This document shows, in pieces, positions 18,224 through 27,565 of a stretch of DNA of 64,000 bases. The stretch lies in assembly GCF_007751715.1 (NCBI RefSeq), contig NZ_CP036292.1, forward strand, positions 620,001-684,000, in the 5' to 3' direction. A model generated the notes under the pieces. It did not search any database and was not told where the DNA came from. It saw only the letters and a list, made by a program, of their open reading frames with translations. The stretch is from Rosistilla oblonga. Its GTDB lineage: Bacteria > Planctomycetota > Planctomycetia > Pirellulales > Pirellulaceae. The stretch's first letter is position 1. The number at the start of each line of letters is the position of its first letter. Position numbers and translations under genes: made by a program.

Positions 18224-18375
18224 GTTAAGCCCTTCCGGAAAAACTCGCTGAAGGCTTGTTTATCGACCCTCCCAGCTCCGCCGGGCGGGTGAAGGCCGGG
18301 CGTTCACCCGCCCCCAAACGCAGTTTGTAGGGGAGGGTCGAACGAGCGAAGCGATGTTCGGGGCGGGGCGTCTGC
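18224..18375. repeat. Palindromic intergenic repeat, copy 2
   Basis: Second copy, 152 bp, same orientation. The outer stem CGACCCTCCC (18264-18273) pairs with GGGAGGGTCG (18331-18340), and a perfect 11 bp inner stem GGGCGGGTGAA (18283-18293) pairs with TTCACCCGCCC (18303-18313). Both copies end in the same tail ACGAGCGAAGCGATGTTCGG. The structure suggests a REP/MITE-like non-autonomous element; mobility is inferred. Confidence 0.75.
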
Positions 18376-18559
18376 GATGTCGCCTGCAGCAAATTGCACG
18401 ATTGCTGACAAATTTTGGCTCGATGCTGTGCTCTTTGTGCCGGTTGTAGCGGTTGGCTTTTTGTCGGTTCAGCCGCCTGGTGGGGTTCGCCGAAATTTGT
18501 CGTATGTTCTCCATGGGTGGGTGGAAACAGATGTTCGAATGGAAGGGAGAGTGGCGGTT

Positions 18560-19984
18560 ATGGGATACCCTTTAGAACAAGCAACACGAGGCAACGGATG
18601 GTGCCGCGCGGTGTTGGCGTCGATGGGCGTCGTGCTGCTTGGCAGTTTGACGACGCTCGATGCGCAAGAGCCTGTTCTTTTGCCAGCTGTCACCGACCAG
18701 CCGCAGGTCGAAAGCGAATCGAACATCCAATGGGAACTGCAGCGGTTGCAGCAGCAGATCGATGAACTGCGCGCCGGAGCGGTGACGCCGGTGGTCTGTA
18801 GCCCCGATCCGATTGCGAAGCCCAAATTTCCTACGGTGCGAGTCACGGGACTGATCCAAACCGATGCGCTTTGGTTCGATCAAGACGAAGCGAACCGCAC
18901 GACGCTTGGTGCCGGCGATCCGGTTCGCGGAGACATTCAGGACGGCGCCGATTTTCGTCGCGCCCGACTGGCCGCGACCGGGCAGGCTTGGGACAACGTC
19001 AGCTATATGCTGGAGATGGACTTCGGATTTCCCGGGCGTCCGAGTTTTATGGATGTCTGGTTGGACATCGATGACGTGGTCGGATCGAACAACCTGCGGA
19101 TCGGTCAGTTTCGCCAACCGTTTGGCATGGACGGGCTGACAAGCGTTCGAGAGATGACGTTTCTCGAACGCGGTTTGCCATTCGCCTTCCTGCCGTTTCG
19201 CCAGATCGGTGCGACGTTGTATGGCTGCGACAGCGATGAAGTCATGACCTGGGCGGTTTCGGGTTTCCGGTATCCCACCGATTTCAACGGTGGAAACATC
19301 GGCGACAACGGCGGCTATGGCATGGCGGCTCGGTTGACCGGTCTGTTGATGAACAATGGCCCCGGCCGCGGATTGGTTCATCTCGGCGGCGGATACAGTT
19401 TTGTCGATCCATCGAACGACAGCTTCCAGTATCGCAGTCAGCCCGAGGTCGGCATATTCGAAACCGGTGGCGGAGTGCCCGCGGCCGCGCCCACGTTCGT
19501 GCCACCCTTTGTCGACACCGGCATATTTCAGGCAAACAACAGCAATCTATTCAACGTCGAATTTGCGACAGCTCTCGGTTCGTTCTACTCGCAAAGCGAG
19601 TTCTACTTCGTCGTTGTCGATCGCCCCGGTCAATCGACTGTTGGGTTCACGGGAGCCTATTCGCAAGTCGGTTACTTTTTGACCGGCGAATCGCGGCCCT
19701 ACAACAGCAAGGGAGGCGTGTTTGGCCGCGTCAAGCCAAATCATAGCGTCGGTAGAGGCGGTGGTTTGGGAGCTTGGGAAGTCGCCGGGCGATGGTCTTA
19801 TCTCGATCTTACCGACGACGATATCCTCGGCGGTACGCTTAACGATCTGACAGCCGGTTTGAATTGGTACATAAACCCCTTCACCAAGTTCCAATTCAAC
19901 TACATCTACGCGATGTTAGATAATCCGATCTACGGCGACAGCGAAGCGGGAATCTTTGCGATGCGAGCTCAGGTCGACTTCTAA
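18560..19984 (+). CDS. Phosphate-selective porin O/P family outer membrane protein
   Basis: 474 aa from the ATG at 18560, which follows GGAAGGGAGA and begins a signal peptide (AVLASMGVVLLGSLTTLDA). After it comes a short coiled-coil stretch (IQWELQRLQQQIDEL, ~56-72), as in trimeric porins. The barrel follows the OprO/OprP family: VRVTGLIQTDALWF, DFRRARLAATGQAWDNVSY, LEMDFGF, NNLRIGQFRQPFGMDGLTS and an aromatic C-terminal strand ending FAMRAQVDF, with the terminal Phe expected by the BAM machinery. Planctomycete relatives are usually named porin without a known solute, so phosphate specificity is not claimed. The last 9 bp before the convergent phosphatase gene leave almost no intergenic space. 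Confidence 0.88.
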   Translation: MGYPLEQATRGNGWCRAVLASMGVVLLGSLTTLDAQEPVLLPAVTDQPQVESESNIQWELQRLQQQIDELRAGAVTPVVCSPDPIAKPKFPTVRVTGLIQTDALWFDQDEANRTTLGAGDPVRGDIQDGADFRRARLAATGQAWDNVSYMLEMDFGFPGRPSFMDVWLDIDDVVGSNNLRIGQFRQPFGMDGLTSVREMTFLERGLPFAFLPFRQIGATLYGCDSDEVMTWAVSGFRYPTDFNGGNIGDNGGYGMAARLTGLLMNNGPGRGLVHLGGGYSFVDPSNDSFQYRSQPEVGIFETGGGVPAAAPTFVPPFVDTGIFQANNSNLFNVEFATALGSFYSQSEFYFVVVDRPGQSTVGFTGAYSQVGYFLTGESRPYNSKGGVFGRVKPNHSVGRGGGLGAWEVAGRWSYLDLTDDDILGGTLNDLTAGLNWYINPFTKFQFNYIYAMLDNPIYGDSEAGIFAMRAQVDF

Positions 19985-19993
19985 TCGAGTCGA

Positions 19994-20956
19994 TTACGGA
20001 GCCAGCGGGATGTCGCGAAACTGACGATGGCACGATTTGCAATTTGCCTCGATGCGATCGGTGAATTGTCGCCGCACATCGTTGGGCAATCCTTGGCGAA
20101 TCGCAGCTTCCAACCCCGCCGCTGCATCGCGGCTGTCGCGGATCGATTGCTGGAAAGCTTGCGATTGGGGAGCGTCCCTGTCGCGAAGCATCTCGGTGAA
20201 ATGCTCTCGCATCAACAGCGCTTCGTGAGCCGGGTCGAGGTCGGGATGTTTGTCGGAGACTTTCCAGTCGGCGGCGGCTAGTCGCTTGAGGTTGTCGTGA
20301 GTCTGCTCGATCGCAATCATCTGTTCGACCATCGGCGGTGGGCTGACCTGGGCTTCAAAGCGAACCTGCAATGCGTCCAGTTCGGCGGTGGCGATTGGCT
20401 GGGCTGATTTGGCGGCGCGATAGAGTCCTTGGTAGTTCGGGCTGGTTCCAGCCAGCTGCAGAATCGCGGTGGCGTCGCCGGCTGGGATTTGACCGGCGGC
20501 GACGCATGCGACAGTCGCCGCGGCGGGGCTGCGATGTTTGCCGTGGTGGCAATGAATGTAGATCGGCCCTTCGAGATCGCGGACCGCTTTCGCCAGCTCT
20601 TGAACTCGCGCGGTTGGGATCCCGTTGTAACCGTGCGGCAGGTGGACGTATCGGAGTCCGAACCGCGATGCCATCGCAACGTCGGGCTGGGCGCCGTCGA
20701 CGCTGATGATCGTCTTGACTCCCAGCGATCGCAGTTCGGCAAAGGCTTGTTCGTCTTCGGGCAGCCCGCCAGAGATCACTTTGTCGCCGATCTGCACTGG
20801 ATTGGGCAGATGGGACGCCTGCACGCGGTGAGCGGCGATCACCCGGTCGGCCGCCGCTGGCGGTGATTGAGCCGCGGCGTCGGTGGCGAAGTGGAGCGGT
20901 GCTGCGGCGGATTGCAGCAAGGCCAACGCGACGATCGGAAGTGAGTGTCGAATCAT
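19994..20956 (-). CDS. Exported DSP-like tyrosine phosphatase fused to a cytochrome c'-like domain
   Basis: 320 aa from the ATG at 20956, the first start that exposes a signal peptide (PIVALALLQSAAAPLHFA); the open frame upstream is poorly supported. Residues ~45-170 form a DUF442/dual-specificity-like phosphatase: VISGGLPEDEQAFAELRSLG, VKTIISVDG, then the CX5R signature in HCHHGKHRSP at ~140. Residues ~200-320 are helical and end in ANCKSCHRQFR, a CXXCH haem site right at the C-terminus, the placement seen in cytochrome c'/c556 class II proteins. A periplasmic phosphatase joined to a haem domain suggests redox- or gas-dependent control of dephosphorylation, but this is inference. It stands alone between two plus-strand genes. 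Confidence 0.82.
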   Translation of the reverse strand: MIRHSLPIVALALLQSAAAPLHFATDAAAQSPPAAADRVIAAHRVQASHLPNPVQIGDKVISGGLPEDEQAFAELRSLGVKTIISVDGAQPDVAMASRFGLRYVHLPHGYNGIPTARVQELAKAVRDLEGPIYIHCHHGKHRSPAAATVACVAAGQIPAGDATAILQLAGTSPNYQGLYRAAKSAQPIATAELDALQVRFEAQVSPPPMVEQMIAIEQTHDNLKRLAAADWKVSDKHPDLDPAHEALLMREHFTEMLRDRDAPQSQAFQQSIRDSRDAAAGLEAAIRQGLPNDVRRQFTDRIEANCKSCHRQFRDIPLAP

Positions 20957-21236
20957 TTGGGAGAGAGACTCGCGAAGGAACGGGGGATCGCAGCCGGCGG
21001 TGGGGCCGGCCGAGTACCGGAGATTATAAGTTCTCGCCGGAGCAAATGGAGGTAACAGGCCTCGGCCCCCTCCCCTGCCCCGGCCTGCAAGTTTTTGCAT
21101 CCGCCTGCAGAGGCTTGCAGGGATCCTCCGCCGGTGTTGCTGCGACAATCTGTCGCCGGGTGGGCGGGTGTCAGAAATGGAGAGGTTTTTCGCGTCTCAT
21201 TCCGACTTTGCTGAATCCTACGTGATTTTTCATCGA

Positions 21237-21254
21237 TTGGCATAACCGTTGCTT
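21237..21254 (+). promoter_or_regulatory. Predicted sigma-54 (-24/-12) promoter of the dab operon
   Basis: TTGGCATAACCGTTGCTT has the invariant GG and GC dinucleotides exactly 10 bp apart (GG 21239-21240, GC 21251-21252) and matches TTGGCAC-N5-TTGC at all but one core base. It lies about 95 bp upstream of the dabA ATG, in the only gap before the operon. An NtrC-type activator is encoded 5 kb away. Functionality is inferred. Confidence 0.5.
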
Positions 21255-21348
21255 TTGAACCGTGGGGCCCCCCTTTTTTAGGTTGATTGCTGCAACACGG
21301 TTGCCTCGATTCCCGCCTCTCTCCCTCGCGATTCAGGAAATTTCTTCG

Positions 21349-24300
21349 ATGCACGATGCAACTTCGATTCTGTCGCCAGCGGAAACTTCCAACGGCAACG
21401 GATCCGGTCGCTGCGATCCCGATAGTTTGCGAAAGGCGATCGACCACGCGATCCATTTTCTTCCCGCACAGGGTCCGATTTCGATCTTCGTGCATCACAA
21501 CACCTTGCACTCGATGGAGGATCTTCCGTTTGAAGAGGCGGTGATCGAGGGGGGCAAGCGGTTTGGATGCGAGCCCTATCTGGCGGAAGATCGCTACCGC
21601 AGCGAACTGCATCGCGGGCGGATCTCGGTCGACGATCTGCGCCAGGTCTTGATGGACGATCTGGACGAAGGGGCCGACGAATTGGTCGCCAGTTTTGGGA
21701 CCCGTTACACGTTGCAGCTGGCGATGTTGCAGATGACGTTGCATTCCGCTCCGGATGCCGAGCTGCATTGGTTGCTGGCCGAGACCGATCTGTTGAAGCG
21801 GTTCCAATCGGAGATCTCGCCGCAGCGTCGCGAGCAGATGATCGCGCAAACGCGCAGCTGGGTGATGCGGCATCGCGATCTTTCCCGCCGCGATGGTGCG
21901 GCAAGCGAATCGACGTCGCAGTTGCCCGCGGTGGTCGATTCGGTGATCGATCAATCGCGCGACAACCGAATTCAATCGTGGACCGATCCGCAGTGGGAAG
22001 CGTTTGTGTTGAGACTGTTGTGGCAGGTTTGTCGCGACGGAGTGCAGGCGGCGAATCTTCCAGAGCCCGAGTTTGTTGCTCCCGTACGTCTCCGCGATCT
22101 GTTGTTGGCGGCTACCGGTGAAGATATCGATGTGTCGGTCAATGAAGTGTTGATCCGATTTTGCGGCGGCTTCTTGGATCAGGGCCTCGCCGATTGGAGT
22201 CTCCCCGATCGTGAGCAGGGATTTGCGGTAGCGTTTGCCAATCTGTTCCTGCAGCCGATGGCCGTTAAACCCGCCTGGATGAAAGGGATCGAAGCGACGC
22301 TGCAGCCGATTGCGGCGGGAGGATTTGATCCGCTGGCCTCGATCGCCGAATCGCTTCAAGCGATGGAGGTTCCACACGCAGACGTCGAAGAAAAATTGTG
22401 TGCAACGCTGCTGGCGCTGCGTGGTTGGGCGGGGATGATCTGGCAGACCGAAGCGAATACGCCCTGGTTGCCTCATCCAATTCCAGCGGGATCGCTCGAC
22501 GAATATCTGGCGATTCGATTGATTCTCGAACGCTTGGCGATCGCCGATCTGGGGCAGCGACAATTTGGAACGCGGCAGATGTCGGAGATTCGTCGACTTG
22601 CCGAAGCGCGGTTGCCCGGTCGACGGGGACCCTCGATCGACGAACGAACTTATACCGTGTTCCAGCTGGCTCAAGCGGGCGGTTGGACGCCGGAGAGCTT
22701 GGTCAGTATGACCGGCGAGCAATGGGCGTGTTTGGTCCGCGAGATCGGGTTGTTCGATTCGACAGCGCGGCGACGCATACTTCATCTGGCCTACGAACGT
22801 CACTATCAAGTTGCAGCGCTCGACGCGCTGGCACTCCATTCGGCGCGGCGTCGCACCGCGGAGCGTCCCGCCGCTGCGAAGCCCGCTTTTGTTGCGATCT
22901 TCTGCATCGATGATCGCGAGGAATCGTTCCGGCGCCATCTGGAAGAGGTCGATCCGGAATGCGAAACCGCGTCGGCGGCTGGCTTTTATGCCGTGGCAAT
23001 GTATTACCAGGGAGCCGACCACGCGCACTACCGGCCGCTCTGCCCTGCGATCGTCACGCCGAAGCACTACGTTCGCGAGGAGCCTTTATTTTCAGCGGTC
23101 GATGACAGCCAGCGGCGGGCTCAACGGCGGCGTCAAATCGGTTGGTTCACGCATCAAGTGCACGCTAATTCACGGACGCTGTTGGGCGGATGGGTGACCG
23201 GCATCTTCGGTGCGGTGGCGACGTTCCCGATGGTGGCTCGCATTCTTGCACCGCGGTTGACGTCGCGGATCCGCGAGTCGGTCGGAACGTTTGTGCGTCC
23301 GCCCGCGACCGAACTGCATATCGAACGGACTGCGGAACAGCCCGGTTCGGATCCCGAGGCGTTGGGATACAGTCTGGATGAGATGGCGGGGATCGTTGTC
23401 CGGATCCTTCAGGACATCGGATGCGTCGACAACTTTCCACCGATCCTGCTCTTCTTTGGGCACGGCAGCGGCAGTCTGAACAATCCCCATGAATCGGCTT
23501 ACAACTGCGGTGCTTGCAGCGGTGGTCGCGGCGGACCGAACGCTCGCGCTTTTGCGACGATGGCAAACGATCCGCGAGTGCGGCGGTTGGTGGCTGATCA
23601 GGGGATCGAGATTCCCGAAGACGTTCGCTTCGTCGGCGCGTTTCACAACACCTGCAACGACGCCGTCGAATACTACGATTTGGATCTGTTGCCTCGCACC
23701 CATCGGCCCTTGTTTCGGCGGATCGAACAGAGTGTGAATGAGACGCGGGCGCGGAACGCTCACGAACGATCGCGTCGGTTTGAATCGGCGCCGTTGGATC
23801 TGAGCCCCGCCGCGGCGCTGGAACATGTCGAACAGCGAGCCGAGGATCTGTCGCAAGCTCGGCCCGAATACAACCACGCGACCAACGCCTTGGTGACCGT
23901 CGGACGCCGCGATTGGACGCGCGGTCTGTTCATGGATCGCCGCGTCTTTTTGACGGAATACGATCCGGCGGTCGATGACGAAAACGTTGGTGTGCTGACG
24001 CGGATCCTGCAGGCGGCGATCCCCGTTTGTGCCGGCATCAACTTGGAATATTACTTCTCCACCGTCGATACCGAAGGCTACGGATGCGGGTCGAAGTTGC
24101 CGCATAACGTCGCATCGATGTTAGGCGTGATGACCGGAGCGGCTAGCGATCTGCGGCCGGGCCTGTCGCAGCAGATGGTCGAAATTCACGAGCCGGTACG
24201 GATCTTGTTTGTCATCGAAACGACGCCCGAGAAGATGGATAAGATCATCGCCGCAAACCCTGGGATCGCGCGACTGGTTGAAGGAGCGTGGGTGCAGTTG

Positions 24301-24474
24301 GCGCTGATCGATCCGGAGACCTCGACGCTGCTGCGTTACGTCAAAGGAAAGTACCAACCGTACACGCCCGAATCCACCGAACTGCCGGTGGTCGATTCGT
24401 CGATCCAGTGGTACCGCGGACAGCGTGGCCATCTGGGTTTTGCCTCGGTCTCCGATCCCGCCAAGCCTGCATAA
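21349..24474 (+). CDS. dabA: DabA-type inorganic carbon transporter subunit (DUF2309)
   Basis: 1041 aa from the ATG at 21349; the upstream in-frame extension has no family similarity. DUF2309 proteins form the cytoplasmic beta-carbonic-anhydrase-like subunit of DAB/MpsAB complexes, which trap CO2 as bicarbonate using ion gradients. The four catalytic/zinc residues are in place: Cys519 and Asp521 in FCIDDREESF, His705 in FFGHGSG and Cys720 in YNCGACSGG. The C-D spacing of 2 and H-C spacing of 15 equal those I recall for Halothiobacillus DabA. Other conserved parts include FVHHNTLHSMEDLPFEEA at the start and VEIHEPVRILFVIE near the end. It leads a four-gene co-oriented cluster, 66 bp before dabB, with a sigma-54-like promoter upstream. 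Confidence 0.93.
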   Translation: MHDATSILSPAETSNGNGSGRCDPDSLRKAIDHAIHFLPAQGPISIFVHHNTLHSMEDLPFEEAVIEGGKRFGCEPYLAEDRYRSELHRGRISVDDLRQVLMDDLDEGADELVASFGTRYTLQLAMLQMTLHSAPDAELHWLLAETDLLKRFQSEISPQRREQMIAQTRSWVMRHRDLSRRDGAASESTSQLPAVVDSVIDQSRDNRIQSWTDPQWEAFVLRLLWQVCRDGVQAANLPEPEFVAPVRLRDLLLAATGEDIDVSVNEVLIRFCGGFLDQGLADWSLPDREQGFAVAFANLFLQPMAVKPAWMKGIEATLQPIAAGGFDPLASIAESLQAMEVPHADVEEKLCATLLALRGWAGMIWQTEANTPWLPHPIPAGSLDEYLAIRLILERLAIADLGQRQFGTRQMSEIRRLAEARLPGRRGPSIDERTYTVFQLAQAGGWTPESLVSMTGEQWACLVREIGLFDSTARRRILHLAYERHYQVAALDALALHSARRRTAERPAAAKPAFVAIFCIDDREESFRRHLEEVDPECETASAAGFYAVAMYYQGADHAHYRPLCPAIVTPKHYVREEPLFSAVDDSQRRAQRRRQIGWFTHQVHANSRTLLGGWVTGIFGAVATFPMVARILAPRLTSRIRESVGTFVRPPATELHIERTAEQPGSDPEALGYSLDEMAGIVVRILQDIGCVDNFPPILLFFGHGSGSLNNPHESAYNCGACSGGRGGPNARAFATMANDPRVRRLVADQGIEIPEDVRFVGAFHNTCNDAVEYYDLDLLPRTHRPLFRRIEQSVNETRARNAHERSRRFESAPLDLSPAAALEHVEQRAEDLSQARPEYNHATNALVTVGRRDWTRGLFMDRRVFLTEYDPAVDDENVGVLTRILQAAIPVCAGINLEYYFSTVDTEGYGCGSKLPHNVASMLGVMTGAASDLRPGLSQQMVEIHEPVRILFVIETTPEKMDKIIAANPGIARLVEGAWVQLALIDPETSTLLRYVKGKYQPYTPESTELPVVDSSIQWYRGQRGHLGFASVSDPAKPA

Positions 24475-24540
24475 CATCGCGGCCGTCCAAGCCCCGATCG
24501 ATCCCAATCATTCCCGTTTCTGTCGTCTTTGCGAATCACT

Positions 24541-25935
24541 ATGAATTATCTCGACACGACTTTTCAGGCACTCGGAACCGCGGTCGTCGCAAGTCCCGCG
24601 ATCCTGCTGGCGATCCTGGGGCTGGCAGCGTTGGTCAATTGGCAGTTGAGCGAGGCGACGATCTCGCGGCTGACTCAGGCTGCGGTGCTGTTTTCGTTGC
24701 TGCCAGCGATCGGCATCTTGGTGATCATGTTGGCCACCGGGATCCGTTACGTTCCGATCGAGCTAGGGAATTGGGTGTCGATCCCGGAGCAGGAATTTCA
24801 TTTTCATTTGAAGTTCGTGTTCGATCGATTGAGCATCCCGTTCCTGATGCTGTCGTGTGTATTGTGTGGCGTCGTCGGCGCATTCACTCGCCGCTACCTG
24901 CATCGCGAAGAGGGGTACCGGCGGTTCTTTTTGTATTACGCCGTCTTCTTCTGTGGGATGGTGTTGTCGTCGCTGGCCGGCACGATCGAAGCGTTGTTTG
25001 TCGGCTGGGAACTGGTGGGACTGTCGTCGGCCCTGTTGGTCGCCTACTTCCACGAACGCGTCAATCCGGTTCGCAATGGTCAGCGGGTGTGGTCGATCTA
25101 CCGCTTGTCGGACGCCGCATTTTTGATCGCCGCACTGATGATGCATCACTTGAGTGGCGAGGGGGACTTCGGCGGTTTGATGAGTTCGGGCGTGTGGCCC
25201 GAAGGAACCGCGGCGATCAGTTCGACGGAGGCGTTGTGGGTTGGTTCGTTGTTGCTGGTGGCGGCTGCGGGCAAATCGGCGCTGTTTCCCTTTAGCGGCT
25301 GGTTGCCGCGAGCGATGGAAGGACCGACGCCGTCGAGTGCGATCTTCTACGGGGCGCTGTCGGTTCACTTGGGAGCGTTTCTGTTGTTGCGTTTGAGCCC
25401 GATCCTGGACGCTTCGCTGACGTTGCAGTTGATGGTGATTGCGTTGGGCGTCGTGTCGGCAGCTTGTGGTGCGGTGATGTCTCGCGTTCAGAACGATATC
25501 AAGGTTTCACTGGCTTACGCTTCGCTGACACAAGTTGGAATCATCGTTGTCGAGATCGGATTGGGACTTCGCTACTTGGCGTTGATCCACATCATCGGCC
25601 ACGCCTGCATGCGAACGATGCAGTTGTTGCGAGCTCCGACGTTGTTGCGAGACTACAACGAATTGGAAAACAAGATCGGCACGCGTTTGCCGCACCAAGC
25701 GTGGGCTGGTGCCGCGTCGCTGCCGGCGAGCGTGCAGCGGTGGTGCTATCGGTTTGGATACGACCGCGGATTCATGGATCTGGCCTTGGACAAGTGGATC
25801 GTGCGGCCATTTCTGCAAACGTTTGGTTGGTTCGATCGCTTGGAGCGGCGGATCACCGATTCGATTTCTCATGAGCCATCGCGCGAATCGGATCGCGCCG
25901 AACCACATCCCGAGGATCTTCAGAACGTCGCTTGA
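24541..25935 (+). CDS. dabB: DabB-like NuoL/MrpA-family proton-conducting membrane subunit
   Basis: 464 aa from the ATG at 24541. It is a polytopic membrane protein of the proton-conducting NADH dehydrogenase/antiporter family (PF00361). Key channel residues are intact: Glu in LFVGWELVG (TM5), Lys in [20 protein letters not shown] (TM7), His in [10 protein letters not shown] (TM8) and Lys in [17 protein letters not shown] (TM12). No other complex I genes are nearby, so it is not a respiratory subunit but the membrane partner of DabA, which couples CO2 hydration to cation flow. It is shorter than NuoL, as DabB proteins are. A 95 bp gap separates it from the second antiporter-like gene. Confidence 0.9.
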   Translation: MNYLDTTFQALGTAVVASPAILLAILGLAALVNWQLSEATISRLTQAAVLFSLLPAIGILVIMLATGIRYVPIELGNWVSIPEQEFHFHLKFVFDRLSIPFLMLSCVLCGVVGAFTRRYLHREEGYRRFFLYYAVFFCGMVLSSLAGTIEALFVGWELVGLSSALLVAYFHERVNPVRNGQRVWSIYRLSDAAFLIAALMMHHLSGEGDFGGLMSSGVWPEGTAAISSTEALWVGSLLLVAAAGKSALFPFSGWLPRAMEGPTPSSAIFYGALSVHLGAFLLLRLSPILDASLTLQLMVIALGVVSAACGAVMSRVQNDIKVSLAYASLTQVGIIVVEIGLGLRYLALIHIIGHACMRTMQLLRAPTLLRDYNELENKIGTRLPHQAWAGAASLPASVQRWCYRFGYDRGFMDLALDKWIVRPFLQTFGWFDRLERRITDSISHEPSRESDRAEPHPEDLQNVA

Positions 25936-26030
25936 GCGACCGCGGCGTCCAGCCGCCGCTGATTCACCGTCGTTTCCGATTTCTGTTGCCTTCATCCGCT
26001 CGATCAATCTTCAACCTGTCGAACCGCCAA

Positions 26031-27488
26031 ATGCCTGAACTCCATTTTCCTTGGATCGAAGTTTCCATCCTGGTTCCATTATTTGGAGCCTTGTGGATTC
26101 ACCTGCTTGGCAACCGCGAAAGCGTTCTGCAACATGCGATTGCGATCTGCGGGGTGACCCTGGCGTTGACCGTCGGCGAACTTGTCGACTTTGTCTCGAT
26201 CGGGTCGTTCGAAGCGCACGACCATTGGCTGTTCCTCGATTGGTTGTTTCAACGCGATATCTTTGTCGTCGATGAACTGAGCGCGTTCCAGTTGCCTCTG
26301 GCGGCGTTGATCTTTCTGGTCACGGTGATGTCGACGCTGCGGACCAAAGCACCACGCTTTTCATTGAAGCTGACGTTGATCTCCGAGTCGTTGGTGCTGG
26401 CGACGTTCAGCTGTCGATCATCCTGGACCTTGATCGCGCTGTTGATCGCCGCGACGATCCCGCCTTATCTAGAGCTTCGCAGTCGGCAGCGTTGCACGCG
26501 GATCTACGTCCTTCATATGGCTGTCTTTGCTCTGTTGTTGGTCGTCGGATTTGCTTGGTTAAACCACGCCGGCGGCTCGTCGTCGCAGGCTTTGATCGCC
26601 GGTGCGTTGCTGACCGCGGCGGCGCTTTTGCGCAGCGGCATTTTTCCGTTGCATCTGTGGATGACCGACCTGTTTGAAAAGGCGACCTTCGGGACAGCGA
26701 TCCTGTTCACGACGCCGTTGGTTGGGGCTTATGCGGTGATGCGGTTGGTGTTGCCGATGGCTCCCTCGTGGGCGTTGCAAAGTATCGCCGTGCTGTCGTT
26801 GGTGACCGCGGTTTACGGCGGGGCGATGGCGTTGGTTCAACGCGAGGCGCGGCGGATGTTCTGTTATTTATTGTTGAGTCAATCGTCGTTGGTGCTGGTC
26901 GGATTGGAACTCGTCACACCGATCGGTTTGACCGGGGCGTTGTGCATGTGGTTGTCGGTGGGACTATCGCTGACAGGTTTTGGGATCACGCTGCGATGCA
27001 TCGAAGCGCGAATCTCGCGTGTGTCGCTGGCCGATTATCACGGCTTGGCTCGCCAGATGCCGATGCTGTCGGGCTTCTTTCTGTTGACCGGTTTGGCGTC
27101 GATTGGGTTTCCCGCGACGGTTGGGTTTGTCGGCATGGAGTTGTTGATCGAAGGGGCGGTCGATGTCTATCCACTGGTGGGCACGATGGTTGTGATCGCC
27201 GCGGCGCTTTGTGGAATCACTGTGCTGATGGCTTACTTCCGCGTCTTTACCGGACATCACAATCGGACTCTGGTGCCAATGCATGCTCGGCCCGCCGAAC
27301 GCGTGGCGGTACTGATTCTGACGCTATTGATTCTCGGTGGCGGTCTGGTTCCGCAGCCGGGCGTCGCGTCGCGATATCACGCCGCCGAAGCACTCACCCG
27401 GCAACGGCAGACCAATCCGATGACCGAGCAGCAGGTCGGCGAAATGGAGATCGAAACGGTGGCGATCGGCAAACACTCAGCTGAATAG
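26031..27488 (+). CDS. Second, degenerate antiporter-like (NuoL/M/N-family) subunit of the dab cluster
   Basis: 485 aa from the ATG at 26031 ([12 protein letters not shown]). Twelve or more hydrophobic segments and the family frame are clear, but the proton-path residues are changed. The TM5 Glu region reads [16 protein letters not shown] with no Glu at the aligned site. The TM7 Lys is Arg in [20 protein letters not shown]. The TM8 His is gone ([12 protein letters not shown]), and the TM12 Lys aligns with Arg in [15 protein letters not shown]. It keeps the [11 protein letters not shown] loop corresponding to HTWLPDAMEG. It probably has a structural or regulatory role alongside DabB, or moves something other than protons. 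These alignments were made by eye. Confidence 0.82.
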   Translation: MPELHFPWIEVSILVPLFGALWIHLLGNRESVLQHAIAICGVTLALTVGELVDFVSIGSFEAHDHWLFLDWLFQRDIFVVDELSAFQLPLAALIFLVTVMSTLRTKAPRFSLKLTLISESLVLATFSCRSSWTLIALLIAATIPPYLELRSRQRCTRIYVLHMAVFALLLVVGFAWLNHAGGSSSQALIAGALLTAAALLRSGIFPLHLWMTDLFEKATFGTAILFTTPLVGAYAVMRLVLPMAPSWALQSIAVLSLVTAVYGGAMALVQREARRMFCYLLLSQSSLVLVGLELVTPIGLTGALCMWLSVGLSLTGFGITLRCIEARISRVSLADYHGLARQMPMLSGFFLLTGLASIGFPATVGFVGMELLIEGAVDVYPLVGTMVVIAAALCGITVLMAYFRVFTGHHNRTLVPMHARPAERVAVLILTLLILGGGLVPQPGVASRYHAAEALTRQRQTNPMTEQQVGEMEIETVAIGKHSAE

Positions 27489-27565
27489 ATCGAAGCGGAC
27501 GCGGCGGATGACCGAAACCGCGGCGTTCAAATATGGCTTACACATTTTTTACGAAAGCAGATACC

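Noticed and set aside
18041-18375. CRISPR array
   Set aside because: Only two long (~150 bp) copies with internal palindromes and one 29 bp spacer; no cas genes.
20953-23067. 704-codon open frame antisense to dabA
   Set aside because: No recognisable domain; dabA has all catalytic residues on the plus strand.
24541-27488. Complex I or Mrp antiporter operon
   Set aside because: Only two NuoL/M-like proteins occur, with no NuoA-K, NuoH or MrpB-G neighbours, while a DUF2309 gene directly precedes them; a dab cluster fits better.
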